Shown piece by piece: positions 49,401-61,500 of a stretch of 64,000 bases of DNA (within the stretch, counting starts at the first letter, position 1; the number at the start of each line of letters is the position of its first letter). Location: the NCBI GenBank assembly GCA_013398295.1, contig VZSF01009937.1:94178-158177 (forward strand), given 5' to 3'. The translations under genes and the position numbers were made by a program. The notes under the pieces are model-generated. The model saw only the letters and a list, made by a program, of their open reading frames with translations. It made no database searches and was not told where the DNA came from. The DNA is from Chionis minor (lineage: Eukaryota > Chordata > Aves > Charadriiformes > Chionididae).

Positions 49401-52261
49401 AAACACCCTTCAAACAGTTCCTGGTTTATTCCCCTGATTTCCCTGCTCCTCAGCCCATACTGTTCATCTCCAGCTCTGCCAACATGGCTCTTTCCATGGC
49501 CAAACTAAAACCAATAAGGGGAAGAGTCCAGCTAAAAAAAAAAAAAGAGCATGGAAATTTGTGGGAGAGGAAGGGAATAAGGAATTATAACCAAATTGGT
49601 TCCCTCATCCCATTTAGGGTGGGATCCCACAAGCCACTGTGCTAGCCCAACTGAGTGGGGAGCCTGGAAAGGAGACAGGGAAGTCAAGGCAGGCAGAGAT
49701 GGAGCAAGTCTTGCTGCCAAGCACAAAGGCTTGTCCTGACCCGACAGGGACAGGAACTCCATAAGCCACTGCTGCTGCTGCCACAGCACCCATCTGATCA
49801 TGCCACGCCATGGGCAGCCTGAGAAGCAGATTTAAATCTCTGTGGGCCTTCGAAAGAAGATAAAAAATCTGTAGCTTTGCAGGGGAAAAAAAGCAGAGAG
49901 TATGTTTCACTGCTCCTTGCCTTTTATGATTAGATACTGATCTAAAGCCTACTGAATTCATTTGAAAGACTGTTACTGAGTCCGCTGGATTGGATCAAGA
50001 CTTCAGATCAAATATTTTAAAGACTTTATCAATTCTTCCACTGGCTGCAAAGCACTGAGAAGGAAGCCTGGAAAAAGATACAAAAAGGAGAAAGAAACAC
50101 AGAGAGACAGAAGCAGCTGTACACCATTGAAACAGGATGTCACTGTGAGATGTAGTTTATAATAATTAGTTGATGAACATGCTAGGCAAGGGATTTTTTT
50201 TTTCCCCATTTTGAACCAGTAGATGCACAGATGGGGTCTATAACACAATTGGCATGTGTCTGTATTTTTTTCTTTTTTTGAAGTCTGCATAATTTTACAA
50301 CCACTACTAGCATTCACATGTGTTGATATAACGGTAAAAGTACTCAGACTTCTGAGAATTAACATTGTCAAACTGGCTTCCTGCCTGTCAGGTGACATTG
50401 AAATTGCAGTAGTCTTTGTCTGGAGCAGCAGTAGTGGCTACAGCTGGATTGTGTAGATCCACAAACTACTCTTAAGTAGTAGTAATAGCAGCAGTAGTAA
50501 TATGATCAGAAGTCATTTAAGAAATGTAATTTTCCCCATGTTTTCAGCCAGACGCACAGTGACAGCTACCTTGATGAGGATCAAGCAATAGATCTGCTTT
50601 TGAGGCGGAGTTAGAAATTAGTTCTTCCAACTCCTGTTCCAGTGCTTTTGCCGTATATGACACGGTTTCCATGTGAAAGAGAGCATCGGCACACACCATC
50701 CATACTATGTCCAAGAGCATTCCCAAGCGCTCCAACGTGCTCCTCTCCACCAGTTAACTACCTGAACACCCTCTCTGTCACAAATTTACCACTTCCAGCC
50801 TCAAACCATCACCAGATATGGTCTAGCAGTTAGAACAGTCTAGGGACCTTTCCCTAGAGGTGGTTCACCTGTGACAAGCCTATACTGGAGGCGACGATAG
50901 CCCCCCTAGCCCAGAGGTGGGCTCTCCCACATAGATGGCCAACCGCTCGGGTTCTTTGTGGCCACAGCCACAGAAACCACTTCATAAATGCTCCTTCTGA
51001 TTGCCAGTTCACGCGTTAATTAAGTGGCCAGGTTTTCTAAGCTAACTTTGAGGAGGGACCATTATTCCTTCCGCATTCACCTGTATCTGTGAGAAGTAAA
51101 GAAAATGAATCAAATAAAAAGCCTCAGAAAAAGAAATGTATGTCAACAAACGTGTGTTCTGCGTCTCCCCAAGGATAGTGCAGGGCGTACATTTTGTTCC
51201 GGGATTTCCACAAGGAAACAATTAACTCTTGGAGATTAGCAAATAAATATGAGTCAAGATTTTAAAATTCGGATGCGTTGGAAAAGATCAGGACTAGGGA
51301 AACTCACACAAACGCACTTTCAAAATTCCTCTAGTGCTATCGGCTCAGATGAATGTCACCAGTTCACACGAAGCACAGGAAGTCCTCCAAGCAGCACCTT
51401 TCAAATACTTATTCAAAAGTCCAGCAGCAGCAGGAAAAGCCTAGCCTTAAGCTATGCATCTATCAAAGACCCATACATACAACATTACGCTAAAAGAAAT
51501 TATTTCAGCATTTGGTCACTCCTAAGACTGGTCTAAACTACTCTGCAAAAATATTGGAGGATGTGTATCTCTGGGATAGAACCCGGTTGTAATATATGTC
51601 ACTGCAGTCATATTTGTCAGTGTTTTAAAAGAAAGGCCTGTATAATGCTAATCTGATCAAACCAGAAGCCCAGCGCTTAAGCAATAAAACTGCCGAGTTT
51701 TATTGGTCTTTATTACTGCACAAGTCTTAAAATCTCTGACATGTAATAAGACATCTAAAAGACTCTTGCTATCTGCTTTTAAAAGTGTAGCTATGCTAGA
51801 CAGGAAATTACTAGAGTAAAAACATAGTAATAATTGAAGTAGCCATAATCCAACTAACTAGTAATCAAGAGCCTCTCTAACGACCTTCCTTTTTTGGATG
51901 GATTCTGCTGATGCCTTTTATTTATTTGATTCTATCAGCAACATCAGTGAATCAACAGCCCTAAGAGCTGAGGACAGTACAGGCAGCCACTGCATGGCAT
52001 GGCACCAACATAAGCCTTACTGCTCCAAAGTGAGTTGCAAATTCTGGGACATCAGGTGAACAAAACCCACCACCATCAAAAAACCCAAACTACAGAATTT
52101 AAGCTCTGAAGCAGGCAGCATGAAGAAAGCAATGCTGTGCCAGTAGAGCTATAGATTTTTTCCAGTATGCTTGTCATTTGGATTACTGCCTCCTCAGCTG
52201 CTGGTAGCTGAATTCCCATCTCACAAAAGCTTTTTGGAGGAAAATCCCTCAGAGACAGACT
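46401..52261. other. Intergenic DNA, no gene seen
   Basis: AT-rich sequence with short simple repeats: TATATACACACACA near 47411, an A run near 49534, a T run near 50191 and an imperfect AGT/AGC trinucleotide stretch near 50470-50500. Open frames are short and overlapping. I recognise no repeat family and no exon. Confidence 0.6.
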
Positions 52262-53502
52262 ACTTTCCCATTTTTTTCTTCATTTCTTTAGCTCTGTGGA
52301 AGGCCCACCCACAGTTTTGGCTCCCNTCAGTGCTGAATCCAAATTTGGAAAGCTACCAGTATTTCAATATGCATCCTATCTTTTTTTTGTTTGGTTGTTT
52401 TGTTGTTCTCTGTCCTGACTACCCCCGAAATCATTACTTACGATGGATAAACGCAAGAAATATACCATCACCTATAGCAGCAATTCTTAGTTTGAGGTTT
52501 GCGAACCGCCATATATCCATTATGCTTTTCCTCAAGAGATGCCAGAGTGGTCCTCAGAGGGAAAGGGTTACAGACACACTGAAGCTGTTGTAGCACAAAC
52601 CATAAGGGCTGTACGACCACCTTTTTGGCATTATAAAATGCTTTTGTATAGAGTAGGAGTTTTCACTTGAGTAACAAGGCACTGTGATAACTCATGAAAA
52701 CACCTTCATAGCTCTATGAAAGGATATAACCAGAAACAACACCTGTATTCTAGGCTACCTTCTTCAGGTTCTGCCTGAAACTTAGATTGTGTTAGCCTTC
52801 AACTGTTTTTTNACTTTCCCATTTTTTTCTTCATTTCTTTAGCTCTGTGGAAGGCCCACCCACAGTTTTGGCTCCCTATTGCAGCTTTCTATTCTGTTTA
52901 ATTTCTTTTCTTGCTCAGTTATTTGCAGCTTCCAATTAGAGCAAAATGTCTGCAGGGCTTTTATTAATTTAATAAAAAAAAAAAAANTAAAAAAAAAAAA
53001 AAAGAAAAATCTCCATCTCAGTGCTGAATCCAAATTTGGAAAGCTACCAGTATTTCAATATGCATCCTATCTTTTTTTTGTTTGGTTGTTTTGTTGTTCT
53101 CTGTCCTGACTACCCCCGAAATCATTACTTACGATGGATAAACGCAAGAAATATACCATCACCTATAGCAGCAATTCTTAGTTTGAGGTTTGCGAACCGC
53201 CATATATCCATTATGCTTTTCCTCAAGAGATGCCAGAGTGGTCCTCAGAGGGAAAGGGTTACAGACACACTGAAGCTGTTGTAGCACAAACCATAAGGGC
53301 TGTACGACCACCTTTTTGGCATTATAAAATGCTTTTGTATAGAGTAGGAGTTTTCACTTGAGTAACAAGGCACTGTGATAACTCATGAAAACACCTTCAT
53401 AGCTCTATGAAAGGATATAACCAGAAACAACACCTGTATTCTAGGCTACCTTCTTCAGGTTCTGCCTGAAACTTAGATTGTGTTAGCCTTCAACTGTTTT
53501 TT
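52262..53502 (+). repeat. Direct duplication broken by single-N gaps (probable assembly artefact)
   Basis: Block A (64 bases) occurs at 52262-52325 and 52813-52876. Block B (485 bases) occurs at 52327-52811 and 53018-53502 with a constant offset of 691, so without indels. The order is A, N (52326), B, N (52812), A, a 141-base unique spacer with a poly(A) tract and an N at 52987, then B. The copies look identical wherever I compared them, including the frame ending SGPQRERVTDTLKLL. Each junction is an N or a homopolymer. The simplest reading is that the true locus is A-spacer-B once and that two contigs or haplotypes were both kept. The frames here are not called genes. Confidence 0.9.
52970..53009 (+). 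repeat. Poly(A) tract with assembly N
   Basis: AATAAAAAAA runs into a long A stretch, interrupted by an N at 52987, and ends in AAAGAAAAAT. It lies in the 141-base spacer between duplicated blocks and is the probable cause of the assembly break. Whether the spacer is a small poly(A)-tailed insertion cannot be decided here. Confidence 0.8.
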
Positions 53503-55454
53503 TTGTAATACATGTTTCCTGACTCCAATCCCTCCTCTGGTAGTGGTACACGCATTAATTTGTCTCATTATAATACTGTTACCTCAAGCCTACTTATGGC
53601 ACAGTTGTCTTGTAGCCCTGTAAAACAGTCTTCATTGCACTGCCATTTTATTTCACTTAATGCAATTATAAAATAGCATATGCATCTGTTAAATATTATT
53701 ATTAGTGAAGTAACATAACCCCTGTAGTACAAGCAATGATTTTTTTTATATAGAGCACATTTATCTTTTGACATGTTATTATATTCACTCATGAAAAATA
53801 GAAGCAATGCCCTCGTTATTTATCTAGTCCAACTTGAAGGATGCTCTAGCCAGTTCCTTCCAGGAAGAAAGGATGTTGAATATTTGATATATGTGATCAG
53901 TGAAGTCTGCAGTGACCTCTTCTAGTATTCTGTACTGTTAAAAATCATTGAACCTTACAGAGGAAGAGGAACAGGGACTTGAAGAGTTGTCATGCATTTA
54001 AGATAGTTTCACAAAGCCATTAAGTTTCTTGAAGGAAACAGGTAACTTAAACTGTTAAGGAACTTCAACCAAAACATGGATAAAAGTCACCATACAAAAC
54101 AAAAGGTCATGAGAAACTGCTCAGGGGGTTGAATTCCATGCCTGAGTGGGATTCCCTAGGTATTATTTTATGTTTGTTAGAAAGAGACAACAGGAACACC
54201 TCTGGATTTACCTCTCATTCTCAGCACTACAAATTCAAATTACTACAATAACTTCGTTTTTTCTATAGCTAGGCTCCTCAGCAAATCTGCTGGCTGCTAA
54301 AAACAATGTACAAATGGATCCAAAAGGCAATGAGCTCTAGAGGCATCACCTCCGTTGACAGCTGAGATGCACTGTCTTTCCATCCAGACGCTAGAAGAGT
54401 AAGGGTGGACAGTGCTTGTAAATGGGATTTTGGCTTGGGCCAGTCTGAAGGGGTCAGGCAAAAAGAAATCAATGCTCACCTGAACACAATTGAAAAAGCT
54501 GGGATGATGATTTGGTATTAACTAAAGCACTAGGGTTACCCTTTCCCCCATGCCAGCACTGCCCTGTTCAGCTGGTGCTCGCTGCCTTTCCCCAGCACGC
54601 AGCAGCTCACGGTCCCCCTGGCTGGCACATCCCAGCTCAGCTGTTGCTCCAGCAGACTGTGAAGTTCACCCTCGCAGAGGAACCTGGGAGATGCTGCTGC
54701 ACCCCAAGCTCTGCCAGCTTAAAAACACTTTGCAGTTCTGCTGCAAGGCACGGCCAGGCAGGCAGCAGAGCGCAGAGGGGAAAATTCCAGCTGCGGTTGC
54801 CTTTCCCCTTCCCTCCTTTCCTGCCCCACAATAGCTTCATTGTCAGAAATAACAACAAACTGCGTGATCGCAGTCGTGCTGCTCCTCAAGTGCAGTTCCT
54901 GCTGATTTCAACCCCTCGTTGTGTAGAACGTTTTCTTAGGCACATTTAACTAGCTCCAAGCCCCTATGCCCATCCAAAAAAGTGGTATCAATTATTAACA
55001 AATGATAATACATAATTAATAGCAATACTTAGAAGCGGTTCTGCTTTGCACTGCTCTGCTACTAGCTAATCAAGCTTTACACTGAAACATGATAGAAGAT
55101 TAATTTTAACATCATCCTATCATTTAAGGGATATTTCACCATATAGTTCTACGGTAATCAAAAGGGAACAACTCCATTCATGGAGTCCAGCACTGCCCAG
55201 GTGTATCCATGTTAAAAACCACAAATATATTTATTAGCAAACGACATAGAATATTGTATGAATTATACAACATGGTCAGAGACAGACTTTCTCAGAGCTA
55301 TAAATGCTCCGAGTGTGGGCTGAGCAACACTAATGAAACAGCAGTACACACATACACAAACTGCTGTTTGCCTGTGGGTCTAGAATAACTGCCCAGCTGC
55401 TCTCCCTTCCCCTTCAGAGTGCTTTCCCAATGCATGCCGTTACAGCTAGCAGCA
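53503..55454. other. Intergenic DNA, no gene seen
   Basis: AT-rich up to about 54500, then a GC-richer stretch (54510-54950) with overlapping frames on both strands and no recognised domain. The word TCTAGTCCAACTTG near 53822 recalls a CR1 end, but the flanks do not support it. Confidence 0.55.
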
Positions 55455-55548
55455 CTGTCCCCATTCTGTAGAGGAAGAGGAGACACAGGTAGGCAGAGCA
55501 GCTGGCCGGCAGCTCACTGGCAGAGCCCAGAAGAGCAGCCAAGTCCTA
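55455..55548 (-). repeat. Old MIR-like SINE fragment
   Basis: On the plus strand the order CTGTCCCCATTCTGTAGAGG, AAGAGGAGACACAGG, CAGAGCAGCTGGCCGGCAGC, then TCACTGGCAGAGCCCAGAAG parallels an inverted MIR ('CCCCATTTTACAGATG', 'GGAAACTGAGGC', 'TTGCCCAAGGTCACACAGC', 'AGTGGCAGAGCCGGGA'). It is diverged and short; the call is from remembered consensus words. Confidence 0.55.
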
Positions 55549-58500
55549 TCAAGTCAGCCACATGCAAGGGAACACCTCGCTAAAAGAGGGGAAAGTTGCC
55601 TTGGTAGATCTTCTTACCCAAGTACGGCACGAAGAGACTTTGGGTCGCGATCCTGTCTGCTCAGGATCTTTCTCACGCACTGCGCTCATTTGAGAGGAAT
55701 TTACTGAAAGGATTTGTAATTCCTTATTGGCCTTCGCGGCTTTCTGCATTAACTACTGCCGTTCTCAAAACCTCAAAATAAATTGAATGCAGGTGAGCAA
55801 GACCAGAACCACAGATAATGAAAGAGCCCAGCAGCAGAAGAAAAGAGAGTTAAATAGAAAAGCACCATTCAGAGACACTCAAATCATGTCAATGCCCACT
55901 AAAGAATGACAGCAATGGCCTTCTTTGGAGCGTAGGAACTGTGCTTGGGGTGGCAGTTCATGAGAGAGCAGGTTTATTTACAGATTTTTGTTTGGAGACT
56001 TTTAGTTTGAATTTTTAGGTAGGGGAATCTTGGGCATAGGGAGAACATCGTATCATTTCCTGGAAGAAAGCCCCTTTTCAACGGTTGTACATCTCACAGC
56101 AGGCATTTTATCACTACAGTTTGCTTAATACGTGTATTCCCCAATAACAAAGAGTAAATAAGAGCCTGTTTCTACACTTGGCAGAAACAAATAGGAAAGA
56201 CACAGCAGAAATGCTGGGGAGGGCACTACGCTGTATGGAACAGCATAGGTTTGCATGGACTCTCACCCTCTTTTTTCCTTCTGCTCCTCTCCCAGGCTAG
56301 AACAGGGAAATATTTTGGCAGCACCATTATATACCATGAGCCTATCCGTATTGCTCCACTTCTCTTCATTACTAGCTTTTTCTTGGAAAAGAAGATTTTT
56401 GGAGCATCACAGAAAATTCATCTGGGGCTTTCTACCTAGCACAGCGTAGCCAAATTCTGACTCCTGCATAGCAATAGATGTACAACAACTTGTTTTGAAG
56501 TCAACTCTTAAATTTTTGAAAGCAGAAAAAGTATTTCCTTCTCCTGCTGAGAGTAAGGCTATATATTGCTGATCACAGTGACTTCTCAGTGATCACTTCC
56601 AGAGGCAATAAAATGAACTGCATTTCAGCATTTGCTGACCATAAGGCTTTAACAGTTTCAGCCATAAGCAAGCAGCATATTTTCTTTTCTGTCAGAGATG
56701 TGTGAATTTCAGTTGTAAACTCTTAATAAATACTTATTCATGTACCTTTTCCTGTTACGTTTCTCAAATGCTTTGAGCAGAAGTCTAACTTTTGTACTTC
56801 TACAGCTGATCGAAACGGATTTAAAGCTCTCAACACACTTGTCACCTTTAAAACCTCATTTAACCATCCAGGCTCTTCCTATACATCAAGATGCATTTGA
56901 ATCCTGTGACAGGCACTATAAATTTTTGGAGATCCATTTCCACTACAGTCAGACATGGCAGAAAACACTCTGCACTGGAATTAAGCTTATGAAGCTTCCT
57001 TCACTTCAGCCTGAGCAGCCTGCAATAGCTCAGAGACATCTAAACAGTGCTGTTTTTTAAATTTCTACACTGAAAAACTTTAACAAAAACCTTGCTTCCT
57101 TTCCATCTCTCATTTTCCTCCTTGGACTAAATTGGCCAACTCGTGGCTGCCTTCTGATGTGCTGTATTAAAGGGAAGGAGTACTAGTACTAGTACAGCGC
57201 TCCATTTCGCATTAGGCAAAAAGAATCAGTGCCATAATTTTCTTGGAGTTTCTTTATTTTAGAAAACATGTATTTTATTTTGCATGTGCACAGCAGCAGT
57301 CTCAGACTTTTACTACTAATGACAGCGATCTGACCTGTCATCTTTAGCCCAGTTACCTCTGAATTGATGTAGTCTAATCATCACCCTCCCTTTCCCCTGA
57401 TAACAGGCACAACTCATATAGCTGGACTTACGCTCCTAGCTGCACCTTGCAGACCTGGGCTCCACCTCTGGCAGGAGCTTGTTTCCAGCAATGGCAACAG
57501 GCTAAAATGCAAAAGATGCTTCAGGAGTCCCAGATGCACTACCTGAGCCCTGGAGAACATCTGGGGTTACGGTGGGTGGGATTTCACAGCTTCCCCCTTT
57601 GCCACATTGTAAAGCCATCTTCTACTCTGAAATCTACAGTACTTGCAAACTGCTTTTGCCAGGGGTTAAATACTTTTTATTCACAACACCACAATGACTT
57701 CTCTGTGCAGCAGTGCCAGAAACATCTAGAAATTCTGCTCGGCTTCATTTATATCTCTCTGGATGTCATGCGTACTATATTTTCATACATTAAGGATTTC
57801 TATAGAATTTATCATTGGCCGTAATGGTTTCCAGGAGAATCGCTGGCTCAGCTTTAAGAGTGAATAGCTTCATCTTTAGTTTAGCACTTCTGTCAGGCTA
57901 GGATCAAATCCAGACATTTTCAATTTTTCTTTTAGTGGATCATCTACACTTAATCTTAGCCTCTGACAAACAGGATTAAGAAAACTATTTTTTGTTCAAG
58001 GTCCCAAACCCATGTATAAACGCTGTAATTTACTACATAATGGCAGCTCTTTCAAGGCATAAGTAGCAATAACAATCTTGCCTTTTTTGAGAAGTTCTTG
58101 TTTCCAGAGGTAAAAATTACACAGCTGAAGCGGGGTGTGTGTGACCTTCACATGCCTGATCTCCACAACACACTGAAAATCCTGCTGCAGAACAGGACGA
58201 TCAACAGTCCCTTCTCATCTGGAAAATTGGATGAGATTAACATACAACAGCAACAATTTCTCACCTGATCCCTCCTGCAAACGAGGTTTGCTTAAATTGC
58301 CTTGGAGATTTCAGAGGATGCATTCACCCGCCGAGTGGCAGGAGTTACAGCAGGGTTCAGTCGGGTTTCAGTTCAGTGAATGGCTTTTGAGTACTGCTGA
58401 GGTTACTGTGTGTGCAGAGGTAATGAGATGAAATCACAGACTAGGGAAGGCTTCATTTGCTAAGATATTTTAACAACAATAGAATATTCCTAAGAGTCTA

Positions 58501-61500
58501 GTACATTTTATTAGTTTAGCTGGTGGAAAAAAAATCCAACAAACCAAAGAAAAAAACCCAAATTATCTTCTGTAGAGAGCTTAAACAAGGCAAGGACAGG
58601 GGTTCTGAAGTAAAATAGTTTGGTTTTAATTTAACAAACAAAAAGATTTTCTGCTGTAGAGACCTTTAAATAAAACATTTTCATTTTTACTGAAAAATCC
58701 CTTTTTTGCCAAAATTAGAATTCCAACTGAGAGAGGGGGAAAAAATGGTTTTGAACAACTGCAAATGTTCCAGGGAAGCTTTGCCTTCTGGTACAGCCAT
58801 GGCAGGCTAGAAGACAGTATACACTGGATGTTTTAAAAAGCATACATTTAAATTTCCCTGTTCTTACTTCCTTTACTGCTGAGCTTGCAGAAACAACAGG
58901 CAGAGGGGAGGAACGACTGCTGTGAAGAATGTCTGCTCCTTGAGGACCGGCTTAGTCCGCATCTTCTCACTCAGTTCCTGACACAAACTGCAGCAGCTCC
59001 AGAAGGATCCTCTGGCCCGATGGCACTGTGGTGTTTTCTCCTGCACGCTGAAGTAATGATAATTTGCGTAAATAATTTTTTCACTATTCTCCCACTGTTC
59101 CTGCAAAGAGTTGCAAACAGAATGTGTTTAGCCAAGCACTGTGTTGGAAGGGTGAACACGGACCTAAAGAAAAGGAGGCAGGGAAAGGGCAATATTTTCT
59201 TGTTTGTTCGAAAGGTCAGGTAAACTCTAAAATACAGAAAGTACTTATTATAATGCTTTCTTTTGTACGTGAGGTTTTAACCTAAGGAACTTTAAACAAA
59301 TGAAGAGCTTTATGCAGGGATAATAAGCCTCTGAATAATATTCCAGCAGGGAATATTTCAGCGAGCCACATAGAAATGAGCATAATAAGAGTTAAATTGC
59401 TCCTGTTCCAACAGCAGATTTTTCTTAAAATAAATGCAATGAAAGCACCCTCCCCTGAGTATCATTTAGTACTCTGGAGCCAAAATCCTCTCTTATTTAC
59501 ACATAAATCTAGGGGCCTTATTCACAGGGTACCAGTTGCCTTGACTCATTTCCCAAGGCATGCTCTCTCCATCACCCCAGGTACAACCCCACATCTGCAG
59601 TCAGGCTGTGGATCTCAGTGGATATATTCCAGAGATATATCAGGATAACCACGTTCAGAGCTTAATTCTCATACTTATGGCTAATGAAAGCCCGATGTTC
59701 CAGAGGTTTATGTACCAGCAGAGCCCAGCAGTATCTGAACAGGGGTAGCTTAAATTACCATGTACAACAGTGTTTAGACTCCTTTTACAGCAATAAGGGA
59801 AAAAAAAAAAAGCCATTTGAATGTTACTCGAGAAAGGCAAGGTTATTACTCATATCCCAAGGAGATACCATGTGTGTGACGAACTGAAAATGCTATTAGA
59901 GAAGAACAGATTCCTGTTATGATAGCCCAAATAAGCGCTGGTTTCACTGGTACACTGTTAATTACACATTCACTCTTTCACGTAATGAAAAAGTCTCATG
60001 TAGTGTCTACAAAAGGGGCTTGCACATTTGCATATAATGAAACCAGCAATGACAAATGTCAGCCGTACCATACACTGGTGCCATGAATAATGCATTAACA
60101 CAGAACTGTGGAGCTAAAAGCAGAGAAATAATCAAACCCGTTGATCTTCCTCCCCCTCCCCTCCCCACCCCATCTCTCTCTATAGGCAGATAAAGTCTAA
60201 TTTTCTGAGCACTTCAAACCCAAATCGCTTCAAGGATTCTGTTTCAGACAGAGGAAACTTGATGAATGGTCATGGTGGTTTTCACTTTTAAAGCATCAGT
60301 TCAGGGCTAGTCAGTCAAGCATTATCTGTCAGCTCATGTATCTGCCTGTGGCACTACCTGGGACATTATTTGGCCATACCCAGGAGAGGCCAGGATTTAC
60401 CTGGTCACTTCCCTTCAGGAGCGATGCCTTACATAAAAATGGTGGGGCTAAAGAGAGGAAACAGGGAAAAGTCACCACTCCCTGATGTATTTACATTGGT
60501 TTCTAAAATTTTTCCACATCAGCTGGAAGCCTCCAGAAAGGCTGCTTTAGAGCAATAGCTGAGGATGGAGAAGCGACCCCCACCTTCTGCTCGTATTTAT
60601 CCATGCTCTATCCTCAAACAATACCAGCTGGGTTACTGAGCTCTGCTTCCCGACAGCCTGGCTGGGCAGATGGCACCCAAAAACTGCCAGGTCAGAAGTT
60701 AATGTTTCCCCACCGACTATAGGAAGTACCACAATTGCCCAAGATGAGAGTTTGTTTTGACAATCATTTAATTAAATAAGCAGATGCCCACTGACTTCAG
60801 AAGGCATCAGCACATGCTGCGACAGAGGAGTCGGCGTAACCAGCAACCCCAGGAGAGAAACAGAAACACTCCGCGGGGCCGGGGGACACTGAGGAAAGCC
60901 GGGGGAGAGTGGCGTTGCTGGTCTGTGAGGATATCTAGGAAGAGACTTCAGGTTGAATAAAGTCCAGTAAAATGCTGTCCTCTGTCGCGACTAGTATTTA
61001 AACTGGAATTTGAATAAAATCTGACCTGAACGAGGAAGCACTGATCTAATTCTCCACTGATAACACTTCACACTATCACACAAACAAGGAATGTCACCAC
61101 TGCTTCACAGCCACCCCTAGGCTAGAATAGAAGGGAGGTATCATTTTGTTTGCAGCCAAAGCACATTCACTTCATGGGAAGCTGTAAACTTTTTATTCAG
61201 CATCATTTTACACTGCTGGTTATCTCCATCACCTATGTTCTCCACTATACAGTTTTTTAATACATGTGGAAGCATGTATATATTACGTAGCTTTTAATAA
61301 CTGGTTCACGGTCCCAAGTAGAATCTTTCTCTTCCTACACAGAAATCCACATTAAGAGTCCCAACAGGATTTTTAATCACGTTTCCACTGCACTATACCC
61401 TATGATAGACTTCTTAATTGTTCGATCATGTGCTGGTTAATCTGTAAGAACTTGGTCTTGTTCCCTCCACAGAAAAGATGTTGTCTGGAAACCCAATAAC

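Noticed and set aside
52171..53284. 140- and 87-codon frames sharing an identical C-terminal part, as if a gene family
   Set aside because: They share sequence only because block B is duplicated, probably by assembly error; the translation is not recognisable.
53818..53900. TCTAGTCCAAC string resembling an inverted CR1 3' end
   Set aside because: The neighbouring words expected for CR1 (TTGGAAGGGACC, TGCTCAAAG) are absent.
60146..60185. Strong pyrimidine tract ending in TATAG, like a 3' splice site
   Set aside because: No open exon or donor follows convincingly; such tracts occur by chance and no transcript is known here.
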